Source: Pandoraea capi (GTDB lineage: Bacteria; Pseudomonadota; Gammaproteobacteria; Burkholderiales; Burkholderiaceae). Taken from it: a stretch of DNA of 64,000 bases. Within the stretch, counting starts at the first letter, position 1, and every line of letters starts with the position of its first letter. Below are positions 23,825-32,578 of the stretch, piece by piece. Location: contig NZ_CABPRV010000014.1 of the NCBI RefSeq assembly GCF_902459735.1, positions 62,001 through 126,000 of the forward strand, written 5' to 3'. The position numbers and the translations under genes were made by a program. The notes under the pieces were generated by a model, which saw nothing but the letters and a program-made list of their open reading frames with translations, did no database searches and was not told the origin of the DNA.

Positions 23825-25009
23825 TCAGTCCAGCAACTGCCGGAACGCCCGGCGGGTATCGTCCTGTAATTCGAAGCCGATGCCGGGGGCCTGCGGCAAA
23901 TCGATCATGCCGTCTTCGATGCTCAGTTCGTGAGGCATTGCCTGAAATGGCGCGAAGGCCGATGGATTAAGTTCCGCCCCACCGAGATGCAGAGCCGCCA
24001 CGACATGCAGCCCGAACAGGTGTCCCCCGTGCGGCCAGAAGGCCGTGCGAGGCCAGCCACGCCCGATCATGTCGATCACCATCTCGTAGTAATGCGTCAG
24101 CCCGTAGCAATGCGTGGGATCGAACAGGAGGATGTCCTGCGTTCGCCGCAAGCCTCCATGCAGATCGAGTAACCGCGCCTCGGCGCGCGAGAACAGCGCC
24201 TCACCGGCGGCGATCGGATGCCTGTAGATCGACGCCACGCGCGACAGCGTTTCGAAATCCAGCGGATCGCAGATGTCCTCGAACCACGCTAACCCAAGCG
24301 GTGCGAACGCGCGTGCGGCACGCAGTGCGTTGGCGAGGTCGTAGGTGTTCATCGCGTCCACGGCCAGATGCGATGGGCCTGCGAGCCTTGAGGCGGCGGT
24401 ATCGATGCGCGCCAGATCCTGATCGAGATCGGTGCCCACCTTGATCTTGGCGCGGGTGAAACCGAGGTCGGTGAAATAGCGAATCTCGTCGGACAGACGG
24501 CGGAGATCGTCTTTGGGATAGCGGTATCCGCCACCGGCATAGACCGAAACGCGCGGGGGCAGTGCGTATTGGGACAGAAGTGCCGTGGACAGACCTGCCG
24601 GGGACAGACGTTCCGACACGTACCGATACAGCGGCTGGTCGGCGATCTTGGCCGCCGCGTCCCAGATCGCCATGTCGAGCGTGCCGACGGCAACGCAGCG
24701 CTCGCCATGCCCGCCCGGCTTTTCTCCCTGCATCATGACCGACCACGCGCGCAGCGGGTCCAACTCGTTGCCGGCCTCGTCGGACAGCGTGTCGGCCGCA
24801 ATGAGGCGCGGTGCGAAGCGCTCGCGGATCAGGCCCCCTTGGCCGAAGCGTCCGACGGAAGCGAAACCGTAACCGACGACCGGCGTACCGGATCGCATGA
24901 CATCGGTGGTCACCGCCACCAGACTGGTCGTCAACCCGCCAGACGCGATGGTGCTGTCGGCGTAGCGGGATATCGGAATCGTCAGTTCCCTGACGTCGAT
25001 AATTCGCAC
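23825..25009 (-). CDS. Enolase-superfamily dehydratase, D(-)-tartrate dehydratase-like
   Basis: The 394-residue protein belongs to the mandelate racemase subgroup and matches D-tartrate dehydratase in layout from end to end. Residues expected to act are present: the KxK pair K188/K190 in KIKVG, metal ligands Asp in AVDAMN, Glu in WFEDICDP and Glu in AAGEALFS, and the general-acid His in WPHGGH. The N-terminal capping region with GGHGERCVAVGTLDMAIWD is also typical. It would turn a tartrate-like sugar acid into oxaloacetate or a related keto acid. The start is GTG with GGAGACACC before it. It follows a hydroxyacid dehydrogenase gene. Confidence 0.88.
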   Translation of the reverse strand: MRIIDVRELTIPISRYADSTIASGGLTTSLVAVTTDVMRSGTPVVGYGFASVGRFGQGGLIRERFAPRLIAADTLSDEAGNELDPLRAWSVMMQGEKPGGHGERCVAVGTLDMAIWDAAAKIADQPLYRYVSERLSPAGLSTALLSQYALPPRVSVYAGGGYRYPKDDLRRLSDEIRYFTDLGFTRAKIKVGTDLDQDLARIDTAASRLAGPSHLAVDAMNTYDLANALRAARAFAPLGLAWFEDICDPLDFETLSRVASIYRHPIAAGEALFSRAEARLLDLHGGLRRTQDILLFDPTHCYGLTHYYEMVIDMIGRGWPRTAFWPHGGHLFGLHVVAALHLGGAELNPSAFAPFQAMPHELSIEDGMIDLPQAPGIGFELQDDTRRAFRQLLD

Positions 25010-25104
25010 GGTGTCTCCTCCTCCGCTCCTTTTGCGTCCTCGCCCGTCAGCACCGCGCGATCATGGGATTGCCTTGATCTCGTCGGATGCGTTCCGGTAT
25101 TGCG

Positions 25105-25992
25105 TCAAGCGGTGTGCGACGCGCGTTCGATGGCTTTGACGACAGCCACCATGTCCTGCTCGCCGAAGCCCATCGACTCGGTTTGCGCGTACAGGTCACG
25201 GCAGACCTGCATGAGCGGCATGGTGATGCCCGCCAGACCGGCGGCATTCATCACCAGATCGCTGTTCTTCAACACGTCGGTGATGCTCGCCTGTTTTGCC
25301 AGATCGTTGTCTCGCAACTTGCCGATCTTGACGCGCGACACGGCGCTGCACATCGGACCGGCATCAAGGATCTCGGCGAAGCGGCGCATGTCCAGTCCGT
25401 GTCCGTCGGCGAAGCGTGCCGCTTCGGCCAGACCGGTGACCATCGTAATCAGGAACGTATTGACCGCCAGCTTCATGCGCAAGGCGCCGGGCACCGGCCC
25501 GCAGGTGAAGTGCTGGCGGCACATGGGGGCCAGCCGGCCGCTGATGGCTTCGACGTCTTCAGGCGCGCCCGACAGCATGGCGACAAGCTCGCCTTTTTCC
25601 GCCGGAATGCGCGAGCCCGACACGGGCGCTTCGACGAAGCGTCCGCCGACAGCGCGGATGTCGTCGGCCAACGCCTGCGAATACTCCGGTTCCACCGTCG
25701 ACAGGTTCACGACGGTGTGTCCCTGGACGCGCGCGGCAAATGCCGGTGTGTTGCGTGCGAGCACGGCGTCGATGGCGTTGCCGTCCATGAGCATCAACAT
25801 GACGGTCGTGCATCGGGCGAACACGGCGTTCGCATCCGGCGCGACCTCTGCGCCTGCGGCGGCCAGACGCTCGCACTTCTCAGGCGATCGGTTCCACACG
25901 ACGAGCGGGGCGCCTGAACGGCGAAGATTCAATGCCATCGGCTCGCCCATCGTGCCGAGGCCGATAAATCCAATCGGTGCCATGTCGGTCAT
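25105..25992 (-). CDS. NAD(P)-dependent beta-hydroxyacid dehydrogenase (3-hydroxyisobutyrate dehydrogenase family)
   Basis: The 295-residue protein has the family cofactor motif IGFIGLGTMGEPMALNL at the N-terminus, a substrate motif with VEAPVSGSRIPAEKG, and the catalytic Lys in ALRMKLAVNTFL. Relatives reduce or oxidise beta-hydroxyacids such as tartronate semialdehyde, 3-hydroxyisobutyrate or L-threonate. It is the first gene of a two-gene unit with the D-tartrate-dehydratase-like enzyme and is divergent from a LysR gene. An acid-sugar pathway is the likely setting. Confidence 0.9.
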   Translation of the reverse strand: MTDMAPIGFIGLGTMGEPMALNLRRSGAPLVVWNRSPEKCERLAAAGAEVAPDANAVFARCTTVMLMLMDGNAIDAVLARNTPAFAARVQGHTVVNLSTVEPEYSQALADDIRAVGGRFVEAPVSGSRIPAEKGELVAMLSGAPEDVEAISGRLAPMCRQHFTCGPVPGALRMKLAVNTFLITMVTGLAEAARFADGHGLDMRRFAEILDAGPMCSAVSRVKIGKLRDNDLAKQASITDVLKNSDLVMNAAGLAGITMPLMQVCRDLYAQTESMGFGEQDMVAVVKAIERASHTA

Positions 25993-26116
25993 GGTTGCAT
26001 CCTTTGTCGGTGCGCAGGTTCATTGGCTGGAAACTTTGCGGTCGACTATATTCGAATCCTATACTTATTAATATCGAAAATATCTTAAGTGATACTTCAC
26101 AAAAACGGATGAATTC
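25993..26116. promoter_or_regulatory. AT-rich divergent control region
   Basis: This 124-bp gap separates the beta-hydroxyacid dehydrogenase gene (minus) from the LysR gene (plus). Its centre (26045-26100) is AT-rich and holds the palindrome ATTCGAAT at 26050-26057 and a CTTA...TAAG pair. I could not single out one convincing LysR box. Confidence 0.35.
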
Positions 26117-26989
26117 ATGACGACACGATTTGACGTCGATGCATTGCGCACGATGGTGGCCGGGATCGATCTCGGCAGCTTCGCGCGTGCGGCCGTGCAA
26201 TTTGGACGGTCCCAATCCGCCGTGAGCATGCAGCTCAAGCGTCTGGAGGAGCAGGCCGGTCAGGTGCTGTTCGAGCGGCAGGGGCGTCGGCTGGTCCTCA
26301 CGGAAGCGGGCGACACGCTGCTGAATTACGGTCGCCGCATCATCGAGCTGCACGACGAAGCGGCGGTGGCGCTGGGGGCAAGCGCCTCCACCGTATCGAT
26401 TCGCATCGGGCTTCCCCAGGATTTCTGCGAAGACATTCTGCCGATTGCCGTGGCCCGGTTCGCGCGGGTTCGTCCGGACGTACATGTCGACGTGCGGGCG
26501 GGCCGGAATTACGCACTCGAAGAAGAGGTGCGTGTGGGCAAGCTCGATATGGCCATCGCGTTCGCAGAGCCAGGGCAGTCGCGCACTGGCACGTTGCTCG
26601 CCACGTTGCCGCTGTATTGGTACGCGAGTCATCGGTTGCGCGGATGGCCGGATGCCAGCCAACCGGTACCGCTCGTGCTGTTCGATCATCCGTGCCTGTT
26701 CCGTCAGGCGGCGATGCGCGCGCTCGACGGCAAGCAACGCGCATGGCGGCTCGCGCTGACCACGCCGAGCCTGCCCGGGGTGTGGGCTGCCCTGCGTTTC
26801 GGGCAAGGGGTATCGGTGCGAACGGCGCACCGCGTGCCGCGCGGTATTCAGGCACTCAGGGCCGGTGGTTTGCCCAAGCTGCCCGCAATTGAATTACGGC
26901 TCTTCGAGCGCAGCCATCTGACAGAGGTCGGCGCCGAATTCGTCGACTTGCTCGCATCGGTCGTTCGACAGCGTGTTTCCGCTAAGTAG
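26117..26989 (+). CDS. LysR-type transcriptional regulator
   Basis: The 290-residue protein has a helix-turn-helix with IDLGSFARAAVQFGRSQSAVSMQLKRLEEQAG and the usual effector-binding domain, including a conserved VRVGKLDMAIAF strand. It is divergent from the dehydrogenase and D-tartrate-dehydratase-like genes, so it probably senses their substrate. It is similar in general form to the LysR at 32579 (same SQSAVS recognition helix), which suggests both belong to the same subfamily. Confidence 0.92.
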   Translation: MTTRFDVDALRTMVAGIDLGSFARAAVQFGRSQSAVSMQLKRLEEQAGQVLFERQGRRLVLTEAGDTLLNYGRRIIELHDEAAVALGASASTVSIRIGLPQDFCEDILPIAVARFARVRPDVHVDVRAGRNYALEEEVRVGKLDMAIAFAEPGQSRTGTLLATLPLYWYASHRLRGWPDASQPVPLVLFDHPCLFRQAAMRALDGKQRAWRLALTTPSLPGVWAALRFGQGVSVRTAHRVPRGIQALRAGGLPKLPAIELRLFERSHLTEVGAEFVDLLASVVRQRVSAK

Positions 26990-27168
26990 TGCGGGGGTAA
27001 TGCCGGGCGGCGTCCCGGAATTCGGGGGGTATAAAACATACCGGTAAAAGACGTTGCCTTGCTAGGCGATAGCCAACCCTGAACAATCTTTCCAACGCAA
27101 ATACCGCTATCGGGGCTTCTGACATCGCTCGCGAGGCGCCAGACGGACTGACAAGGAAGGAGCAGGCA

Positions 27169-27825
27169 ATGCGCATATCTTTTTTACACACGATCGGGAG
27201 CAACGAGCGCCTGTTCGACGACACGGCCAGGAGCCTCGGTTTTTCAGAGGAAAATCTTCATCATGAACTTCGGCCTTACCTGCGCGAGGCGGTGCAGCGC
27301 GCAGGCACGATGCCGGCAGACGTAAAAGAGGAAGCGTGTCACCGTCTTCTGGCCCTGGCGGAGCAAGCCGACGCGGTCATTCTGACGTGTGCAACGCTTG
27401 GCGCAGCCGCCGATAGCATCGAGCACCCACCGGTTCCGATCGTGAGAGCCGACGTTGCGTTGGCCGTCGAGGCGAATCGCATCGGCGGAAAGATCACGGT
27501 GTTGTGCGCTGTCGAATCCACGATCGAGCCGAACCGAAAGCTCTTCGAGCGATACGCAAGCGACAAGACCACGTCGATCGATGTCGTCCTCGTCGAGCGT
27601 GCCTGGACACTTTTTAGTAGTGGCAGTGCCGACGATGCCCGTGAATGCTACGCGCTCGTTGCTGCGGCTGCGAACGATGCCTTCGATGCGGGGGCGGATG
27701 TCGTGGTCTACGCCCATCCCTGGATGGCGGCTGCACTGGCGCTTGCCGACGACGACCGGCGGCCACTCGACAGTGCTCATGCCGCGTTGCGTACCGTGAT
27801 GCAGACGATGGATACCTCGGCATAG
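27169..27825 (+). CDS. Asp/Glu racemase-superfamily protein lacking the second catalytic Cys
   Basis: The 218-residue protein has the Asp/Glu/hydantoin racemase fold. The first catalytic Cys is in AVILTCATLGAAAD. The second site, usually GCTHYP-like, reads VVVYAHPWMA, so Cys is replaced by Ala while His is kept. A one-Cys arrangement is found in some decarboxylases of this superfamily (arylmalonate decarboxylase type), though there the retained Cys is the second. A strong GGAAGGAGC site precedes the ATG. It stands alone, convergent with the AraC-type regulator. The reaction is not known. Confidence 0.78.
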   Translation: MRISFLHTIGSNERLFDDTARSLGFSEENLHHELRPYLREAVQRAGTMPADVKEEACHRLLALAEQADAVILTCATLGAAADSIEHPPVPIVRADVALAVEANRIGGKITVLCAVESTIEPNRKLFERYASDKTTSIDVVLVERAWTLFSSGSADDARECYALVAAAANDAFDAGADVVVYAHPWMAAALALADDDRRPLDSAHAALRTVMQTMDTSA

Positions 27826-27901
27826 CGAAGCCGATGCCTGGTAGCCTGCTCATGATCGACGCCGCACACAACACTCCTCCTTTGCTGCGCTCCGTTCAGA
27901 T

Positions 27902-28951
27902 TCAGGTCGAGGTGGTGCGACGGATGCCGCGTGATTGACATTTGATTTGGTACTCGCGGGGGGACAACCCCGTCTTTCGCCTGAACAGATCGCGAAACGT
28001 CCCGACGTCTTCATAGCCCACGCTTTGACTCAGTTCGCCAAGGGCAACCGGTCTCGATTCAAGCATGCGCCTGGCGAATTCGATGCGCAGATTCTGAAGA
28101 TATTCCAGTGGCGCTTGTCCGGTAGCGTGCTTGAAGCGTCGGTTCAACGTGCGTTCGCTCACAGCAAGCGATGCCGCCAGTTCGCTCAGTCGGAAACGAT
28201 GCCGGAGATTGGTTTCCATGCGCTTTTGCGCACGGGCGACGAGCGGGTCGGGATGGCCGTGCTCGCGTAATAGTGATGCGTATGACGTTGACGCACGCGA
28301 GGTGCGATGCATGTCGATGGACAGGGCCTTTGCCGTCGCACTCGCGAGCGTGTCGTTGGCGAGTGCCCCGACGAGTCGCACGGCGAGGTTGAGGTACGAC
28401 GTGACGGCTGCGCTCGACATAATCCCGTCGTGAGACATCACGATTTCCTGTGCGCGTAACTCGACGGTCGGATGGCGAGAATAGCGAGGATAGCGACGCG
28501 CGAATTCCGCTGCCTGCTCACGTCGCAGGTCGACTGTCCGATCGTCCAGCAATCCTGCTTCCGCCAGCAGAAAATTCGCTGTGCAGTAAGCGGCCAGTAT
28601 CGCGCCCGCGCGATGGTGCCTCCGCAGCGCGTCAGTTAGCGCGGCCATGGTTGCGTGACGGGCGATGAACTCGTCCATATCGGCAAGATAGGGCGCGGTA
28701 AGCAGGATGGCATCCGCGCGCCCGTCAGGCTCGATTTTCCCATCGACGGCAATCGTCTGGCCCGCGGCAGCCCTGACAGGTTGCCCGTCAGGCGACTCCA
28801 CGCGCCATGCGAACGGCAGCGCCGGATTGTGCCGGTCGTGTCCTTTATCCCGCGCACTGATGCGATTGGCGGCATGAAAGACGTCGATCGGCCCGGCGAC
28901 ACCGGACGCCAGAATGCCGTCGTACACCCAGATCCGGATCGTTGTCGTCAT
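27902..28951 (-). CDS. AraC-family regulator with DJ-1/PfpI-like domain (GlxA type)
   Basis: The 349-residue protein has an N-terminal class I amidotransferase-like domain (about 1-190, IRIWVYDGILASGVAGPIDVF, with ILAAYCTANFLLAEAGLL holding the elbow Cys) and a C-terminal AraC domain with two helix-turn-helix motifs (ELAASLAVSERTLNRRF and the closing YEDVGTFRDLFRRKTG). This is the GlxA layout. The ATG at 28951 is chosen since it starts directly before the first strand; an ATG at 28981 is possible. It is divergent from the tautomerase gene, 102 bp away, which it may control. Confidence 0.9.
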   Translation of the reverse strand: MTTTIRIWVYDGILASGVAGPIDVFHAANRISARDKGHDRHNPALPFAWRVESPDGQPVRAAAGQTIAVDGKIEPDGRADAILLTAPYLADMDEFIARHATMAALTDALRRHHRAGAILAAYCTANFLLAEAGLLDDRTVDLRREQAAEFARRYPRYSRHPTVELRAQEIVMSHDGIMSSAAVTSYLNLAVRLVGALANDTLASATAKALSIDMHRTSRASTSYASLLREHGHPDPLVARAQKRMETNLRHRFRLSELAASLAVSERTLNRRFKHATGQAPLEYLQNLRIEFARRMLESRPVALGELSQSVGYEDVGTFRDLFRRKTGLSPREYQIKCQSRGIRRTTST

Positions 28952-29053
28952 CGTGTCCGATTTCCCACTTATGAAGGCCATTGTGCCGCTTACGTTTGTG
29001 TACCCGTGTCGCGAGAATGGTGACCGATTTCACCGCAAAAGGAGCGTTACCCC

Positions 29054-29581
29054 ATGCCAATGATCGATGCACTCATTCCGCAGGATGCCCTGACACCCGA
29101 GGCCGAAAAGCGGCTCATCCACGATCTGACCGAAATTCTGATTCGCGCCGAAGGTTACGATCCGCAGGACCCCGTGGCCCGCGGCGTTACCGTCCTGAAT
29201 CTGCACCGTCCGGCAGCCGTGTATTGTGCGGGCGAATTGTCGGCGCTGCCGCGATACCGTGTGATTCCGAGTGTGCCCGAGGGCCAGTACACCGATGCGT
29301 CGCGGGCACGCCTCGTCCACGAAATCACCGAAGCCTTCGCCCGGGCGGAGAACACGACGTTCGATGACGTTGCGCCGCGCGTCTGGGTTTTCCCGACGGA
29401 AATCCCTGAAGGTCAATGGGGCGCTCGTGGCCTCATTCGCCCGGTGGCCGACATTCACGCGTATCTGGTCGGCGACCCGCAGCGCCGCGACGAAGGCGAA
29501 GCTCGATTGGCGCGCCGTCGCCGGGAAAAAGCCCGCGAATGGCTCGCGGCCGCGTCCGACGCAGCGAACGCAAGCCGATAA
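29054..29581 (+). CDS. Tautomerase-superfamily protein with two beta-alpha-beta units
   Basis: The 175-residue protein starts MPMIDALIPQ, leaving Pro1 as the likely catalytic base after Met removal. Two similar halves are seen: the first with LTPEAEKRLIHDLTEILIRAEG, the second with YTDASRARLVHEITEAFARAEN followed by a VWVFPTEIPEGQWG strand. Two joined 4-oxalocrotonate-tautomerase-like units in one chain recall the MSAD/cis-CaaD group. The last 35 residues are a charged Arg/Glu/Ala helix. It is divergent from a GlxA-type regulator. The substrate is unknown. Confidence 0.83.
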   Translation: MPMIDALIPQDALTPEAEKRLIHDLTEILIRAEGYDPQDPVARGVTVLNLHRPAAVYCAGELSALPRYRVIPSVPEGQYTDASRARLVHEITEAFARAENTTFDDVAPRVWVFPTEIPEGQWGARGLIRPVADIHAYLVGDPQRRDEGEARLARRRREKAREWLAAASDAANASR

Positions 29582-29592
29582 GCCATGAGGCA

Positions 29593-29619
29593 TGCCCCAT
29601 CCGTCTGACCGGTGGGGCA
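29593..29619. terminator. Possible bidirectional stem-loop after the tautomerase gene
   Basis: TGCCCCA and TGGGGCA form a seven-base stem over 13 bases, lying between convergent genes. A T run is absent, so its role as terminator is weak. Confidence 0.35.
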
Positions 29620-29680
29620 CCCGGCGGCACACACGTTCACGCGTCGGTGCCGCCGACATTTGCTGGCGTCGTGTTTCGCT

Positions 29681-30751
29681 TCAGCCGAAGTGCACACGCA
29701 GGCCGCACATGGCCAGTGTGATGACCGTGGCGGCGCATGCGGCGAGTACCGTGCCGACGACCATCACCATATCGCCACTTTCCTTGCGCTGCCGGTGAGC
29801 GAGCATGACGCCACGCGTGGCCGACCCGAGATGCGAGAGCAAAAAGAACACGGCAATGCTGTAGAGCGGCAATAGGCGAATGTTCCAGGGGTCGTGGATG
29901 AGGCCGGTCGGTGCGCCGATGGCGAACCCCCAGCCCGGATCAATGTGCTCGACGCCCCGCGCCAGCACCAGAACGGCGTTGGTGTGACTGATGATGAAGA
30001 ACATCAGATAGATACCCGAAGCGATCTGGAAGGCGCGAAAGCGGTCGGTCGGTCGCGTCGTGAAGCGCCAGGACATGACGGCGCCGCTCATGATTTGAAA
30101 GGCAAACGCCGCGAGCAACAACGGTTCGACCAGCGTCGCCCGGTAAATGTGACGCAGTACGTGCATCACGACGCCATGCGCCTCGGCGCCCACCAGACCG
30201 ACGAAATGGTTGGCGATGTGGCCGATCATGAACGTCACGAGTATCAATGCCGCGGCGATACCGTGAGCGACTCGTGTCCCGGCGCTGTATTTCGCGCTCG
30301 GCACGATGACCGGTGCGGTCCGGTCGCTCGTGGCAATCAGCACGGTGAGTCCCGCCCACATCACGCCCAGCAGCCAGATGTCCAGGCTGGGTTTGCCCAC
30401 CATGTAAAGCACGACGCCCGTGAACGTGAAAAGTGGCGGCGCCGCCACCGCGAGAAATGCCGTGCGCCGTGCGTAAAGCTCTGCACGCGTGGGGTTGGGA
30501 ATCGCGGCGAGCCACAGTGCGCTGATCAACGCGATCAGGGGCACGGCGAAGGCTAATAGCAACGAAACCGTCGCGCCGAGCCACGGCAAGACGGCACCCT
30601 GCGCCTGCGGGCCTTCCGTCATGCCGATGAAGCGGTGAAAGGCGATCAGCGGGAGCGGATAAAGCATGGCGGCGACGGGCGGCACTATCCAAAGGGGACG
30701 AAACCGCGTCGTGGCGTGCGCGGACCGCAGGGGAAATCCAATAGTCGACAT
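29681..30751 (-). CDS. Multi-helix membrane protein with paired His, unknown function
   Basis: The 356-residue protein has about nine hydrophobic segments. His residues cluster near or within helices: GHIANHFVGLVGAEAHGVVMHVLRH around residues 180-205, FIISHTNAVL and HLGSATRG later. This distribution resembles di-heme cytochrome b or succinate-dehydrogenase-type membrane anchors, so heme or quinone binding is possible. I do not recognise a named family. It follows the MocR gene on the same strand after 115 bp, and converges with the tautomerase gene. Confidence 0.75.
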   Translation of the reverse strand: MSTIGFPLRSAHATTRFRPLWIVPPVAAMLYPLPLIAFHRFIGMTEGPQAQGAVLPWLGATVSLLLAFAVPLIALISALWLAAIPNPTRAELYARRTAFLAVAAPPLFTFTGVVLYMVGKPSLDIWLLGVMWAGLTVLIATSDRTAPVIVPSAKYSAGTRVAHGIAAALILVTFMIGHIANHFVGLVGAEAHGVVMHVLRHIYRATLVEPLLLAAFAFQIMSGAVMSWRFTTRPTDRFRAFQIASGIYLMFFIISHTNAVLVLARGVEHIDPGWGFAIGAPTGLIHDPWNIRLLPLYSIAVFFLLSHLGSATRGVMLAHRQRKESGDMVMVVGTVLAACAATVITLAMCGLRVHFG

Positions 30752-30866
30752 GGCGAACTCTGAGGGGGAGATGCACCGCAGAATAGAAGCGTAATGGTCT
30801 GCTTAGAAGATCCATTTACCGCTTCTTTTGAGAGCCATTTAGATGCGTATCGGGTGATGCATCTCC

Positions 30867-32393
30867 CTAGCGGCAGAGCACGCGCGCAAGCGCGATCACG
30901 CCGGATGCCACGGCATCGCTGTCGATGGCGGCAAACCCCAGCACCAACCCGGGCGGCGCTTGCCGCTCGATCGCGTAGCGCGACAGTGGCCGCGTTTCTA
31001 TGCCTGCGCATTCGGCGCGGCGTGCCACATCGGTGTCGTCGGAACCGGGGGCAAGGAACGCCGGCGCATCGAGGCCCGCTACGATCCGAGGTACATGCAG
31101 CGCGCCTGCCAAATGCCGGTTGACGGCGCTGCTCAACGCTTCGGCGCGCTCGCCGTACAACAATCGCATACGTCGAATGTGGCGTCCGAAATGACCTTCG
31201 GCGATGAATTCATGGAGGACGGATTGCGGGTCGAGCGGGACATGCCGTGCCGTCAGCGACAAGGCTGCGACGAATGAATCGAGCAACCGGTCCGGCACGA
31301 TGGCGTATGCGATGCGTAACCCCGGAAACAGCAATTTGCTGAATGTCCCGCAGTAGATCACATGGCCGTAGTGATCGAGGCTTTTCAGGGCGGCGAGCGG
31401 GTTGCCTTCGAAGCGATATTCGCTGTCGTAGTCGTCTTCGATGACGATGGCGTCCCGATCTCGAGCCCATTCGAGCAGCGACAGTCGCCGTTCCAGCGCG
31501 AGCGGTGGTCCGAGCGGCGCCTGCCGTCCTGCTGTGACGTAGACGAGTCGCGCGTCGGGTGCATGCTGCCGCGCCCACTCGATATCCATGCCGCCCATGT
31601 CGACAGGTACGCCGACTACGCGCGCACCTGCCGCTTCAAGTACGAGGCGGGCACCGGGATAGCCGGGGTCCTCGATCCACGCAGCGTCGCCCGGATCGAG
31701 CAACAGGCGCGCGCTCAGGTCGATCGCCTGCTGCACGCTACCCAGCACCACCACGTTATCTGCCGTGCATGCGATGCCCCGCGATATCCCCACGTAGCCG
31801 GCAATCGATTCTCGTAGCGGTCGATATCCCTGTGCTTCGCCGTCGCAGAGCAGATCGCGTCGAGTGCGCCGCGAACGCTTGGCCGCGAGCCGTGCCCATA
31901 GCGCGAACGGAAATGCATCGAGATCGGGCTGGCTGGCGCGAAAGGCTCGAGCGGCATCCGCGCGACCGGTGATCTGAAAGGCGCTTCGCGAGAGCAGGCG
32001 GCCCCGGGACGATAGCGGGATGGTGTGCGCCGACGTGTCCTCGACATCACCGTTTTGATGGCCGTCGACGTGTGCCCGCGTGTTGCTCCGGGGACTCGAC
32101 GGCCGTGTATTGCTGTTGATGCGCCGGTCTGGCAGTTCGGGCGCGACGAAGCTGCCGCGTCCGACGGTGCCCGCAAGATAGCCTTCTGCGGCAAGTTGCG
32201 AAAACACCCCCAGCACCGTTCCACGCGATAAAGCAAGACGCGATGCAAGATCGCGCGACGACGGCAGGCGTGCCCCTGGCAATAATCGGCCGGTCAGGAT
32301 TGCGGCGCGTAGTTCGTCGTACAGCCATCGCTGCAACGGGACGCCATCTTCCCGCGGCGCCAGTGCCAGTTCTATCTGTTCGGCTCGGCGCAT
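30867..32393 (-). CDS. MocR/PdxR-type regulator (GntR winged helix fused to aminotransferase fold)
   Basis: The 508-residue protein has a GntR winged helix (about 18-85, with GARLPSSRDLASRLALSRGTV) joined by a long linker to a fold-type I aminotransferase domain. The PLP Lys is in GTFSKLLFPGLRIAY and the Asp/Tyr contacts are in VIEDDYDSEYRFEG. MocR proteins use PLP or a PLP-amino acid adduct as effector and control vitamin B6, taurine or GABA-type genes. The neighbouring downstream gene is the His-rich membrane protein; upstream is a LysR gene. Confidence 0.93.
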   Translation of the reverse strand: MRRAEQIELALAPREDGVPLQRWLYDELRAAILTGRLLPGARLPSSRDLASRLALSRGTVLGVFSQLAAEGYLAGTVGRGSFVAPELPDRRINSNTRPSSPRSNTRAHVDGHQNGDVEDTSAHTIPLSSRGRLLSRSAFQITGRADAARAFRASQPDLDAFPFALWARLAAKRSRRTRRDLLCDGEAQGYRPLRESIAGYVGISRGIACTADNVVVLGSVQQAIDLSARLLLDPGDAAWIEDPGYPGARLVLEAAGARVVGVPVDMGGMDIEWARQHAPDARLVYVTAGRQAPLGPPLALERRLSLLEWARDRDAIVIEDDYDSEYRFEGNPLAALKSLDHYGHVIYCGTFSKLLFPGLRIAYAIVPDRLLDSFVAALSLTARHVPLDPQSVLHEFIAEGHFGRHIRRMRLLYGERAEALSSAVNRHLAGALHVPRIVAGLDAPAFLAPGSDDTDVARRAECAGIETRPLSRYAIERQAPPGLVLGFAAIDSDAVASGVIALARVLCR

Positions 32394-32578
32394 CGATGCA
32401 CTTCCTATTTGGTTCAGTCAATGGTTCAGTCAATTTCGAAATAATGGACTTTTTTGGTAGCCATTAACAGCCCCCGACCGAAAGGCGCACTCATTTGCAT
32501 CGCTTTGCCCCGGGGCCATCACACACTGATGTGCCACCACACCGTGTGCCGGTTGATGGGCAGGGCGCCTCGCCGGAT

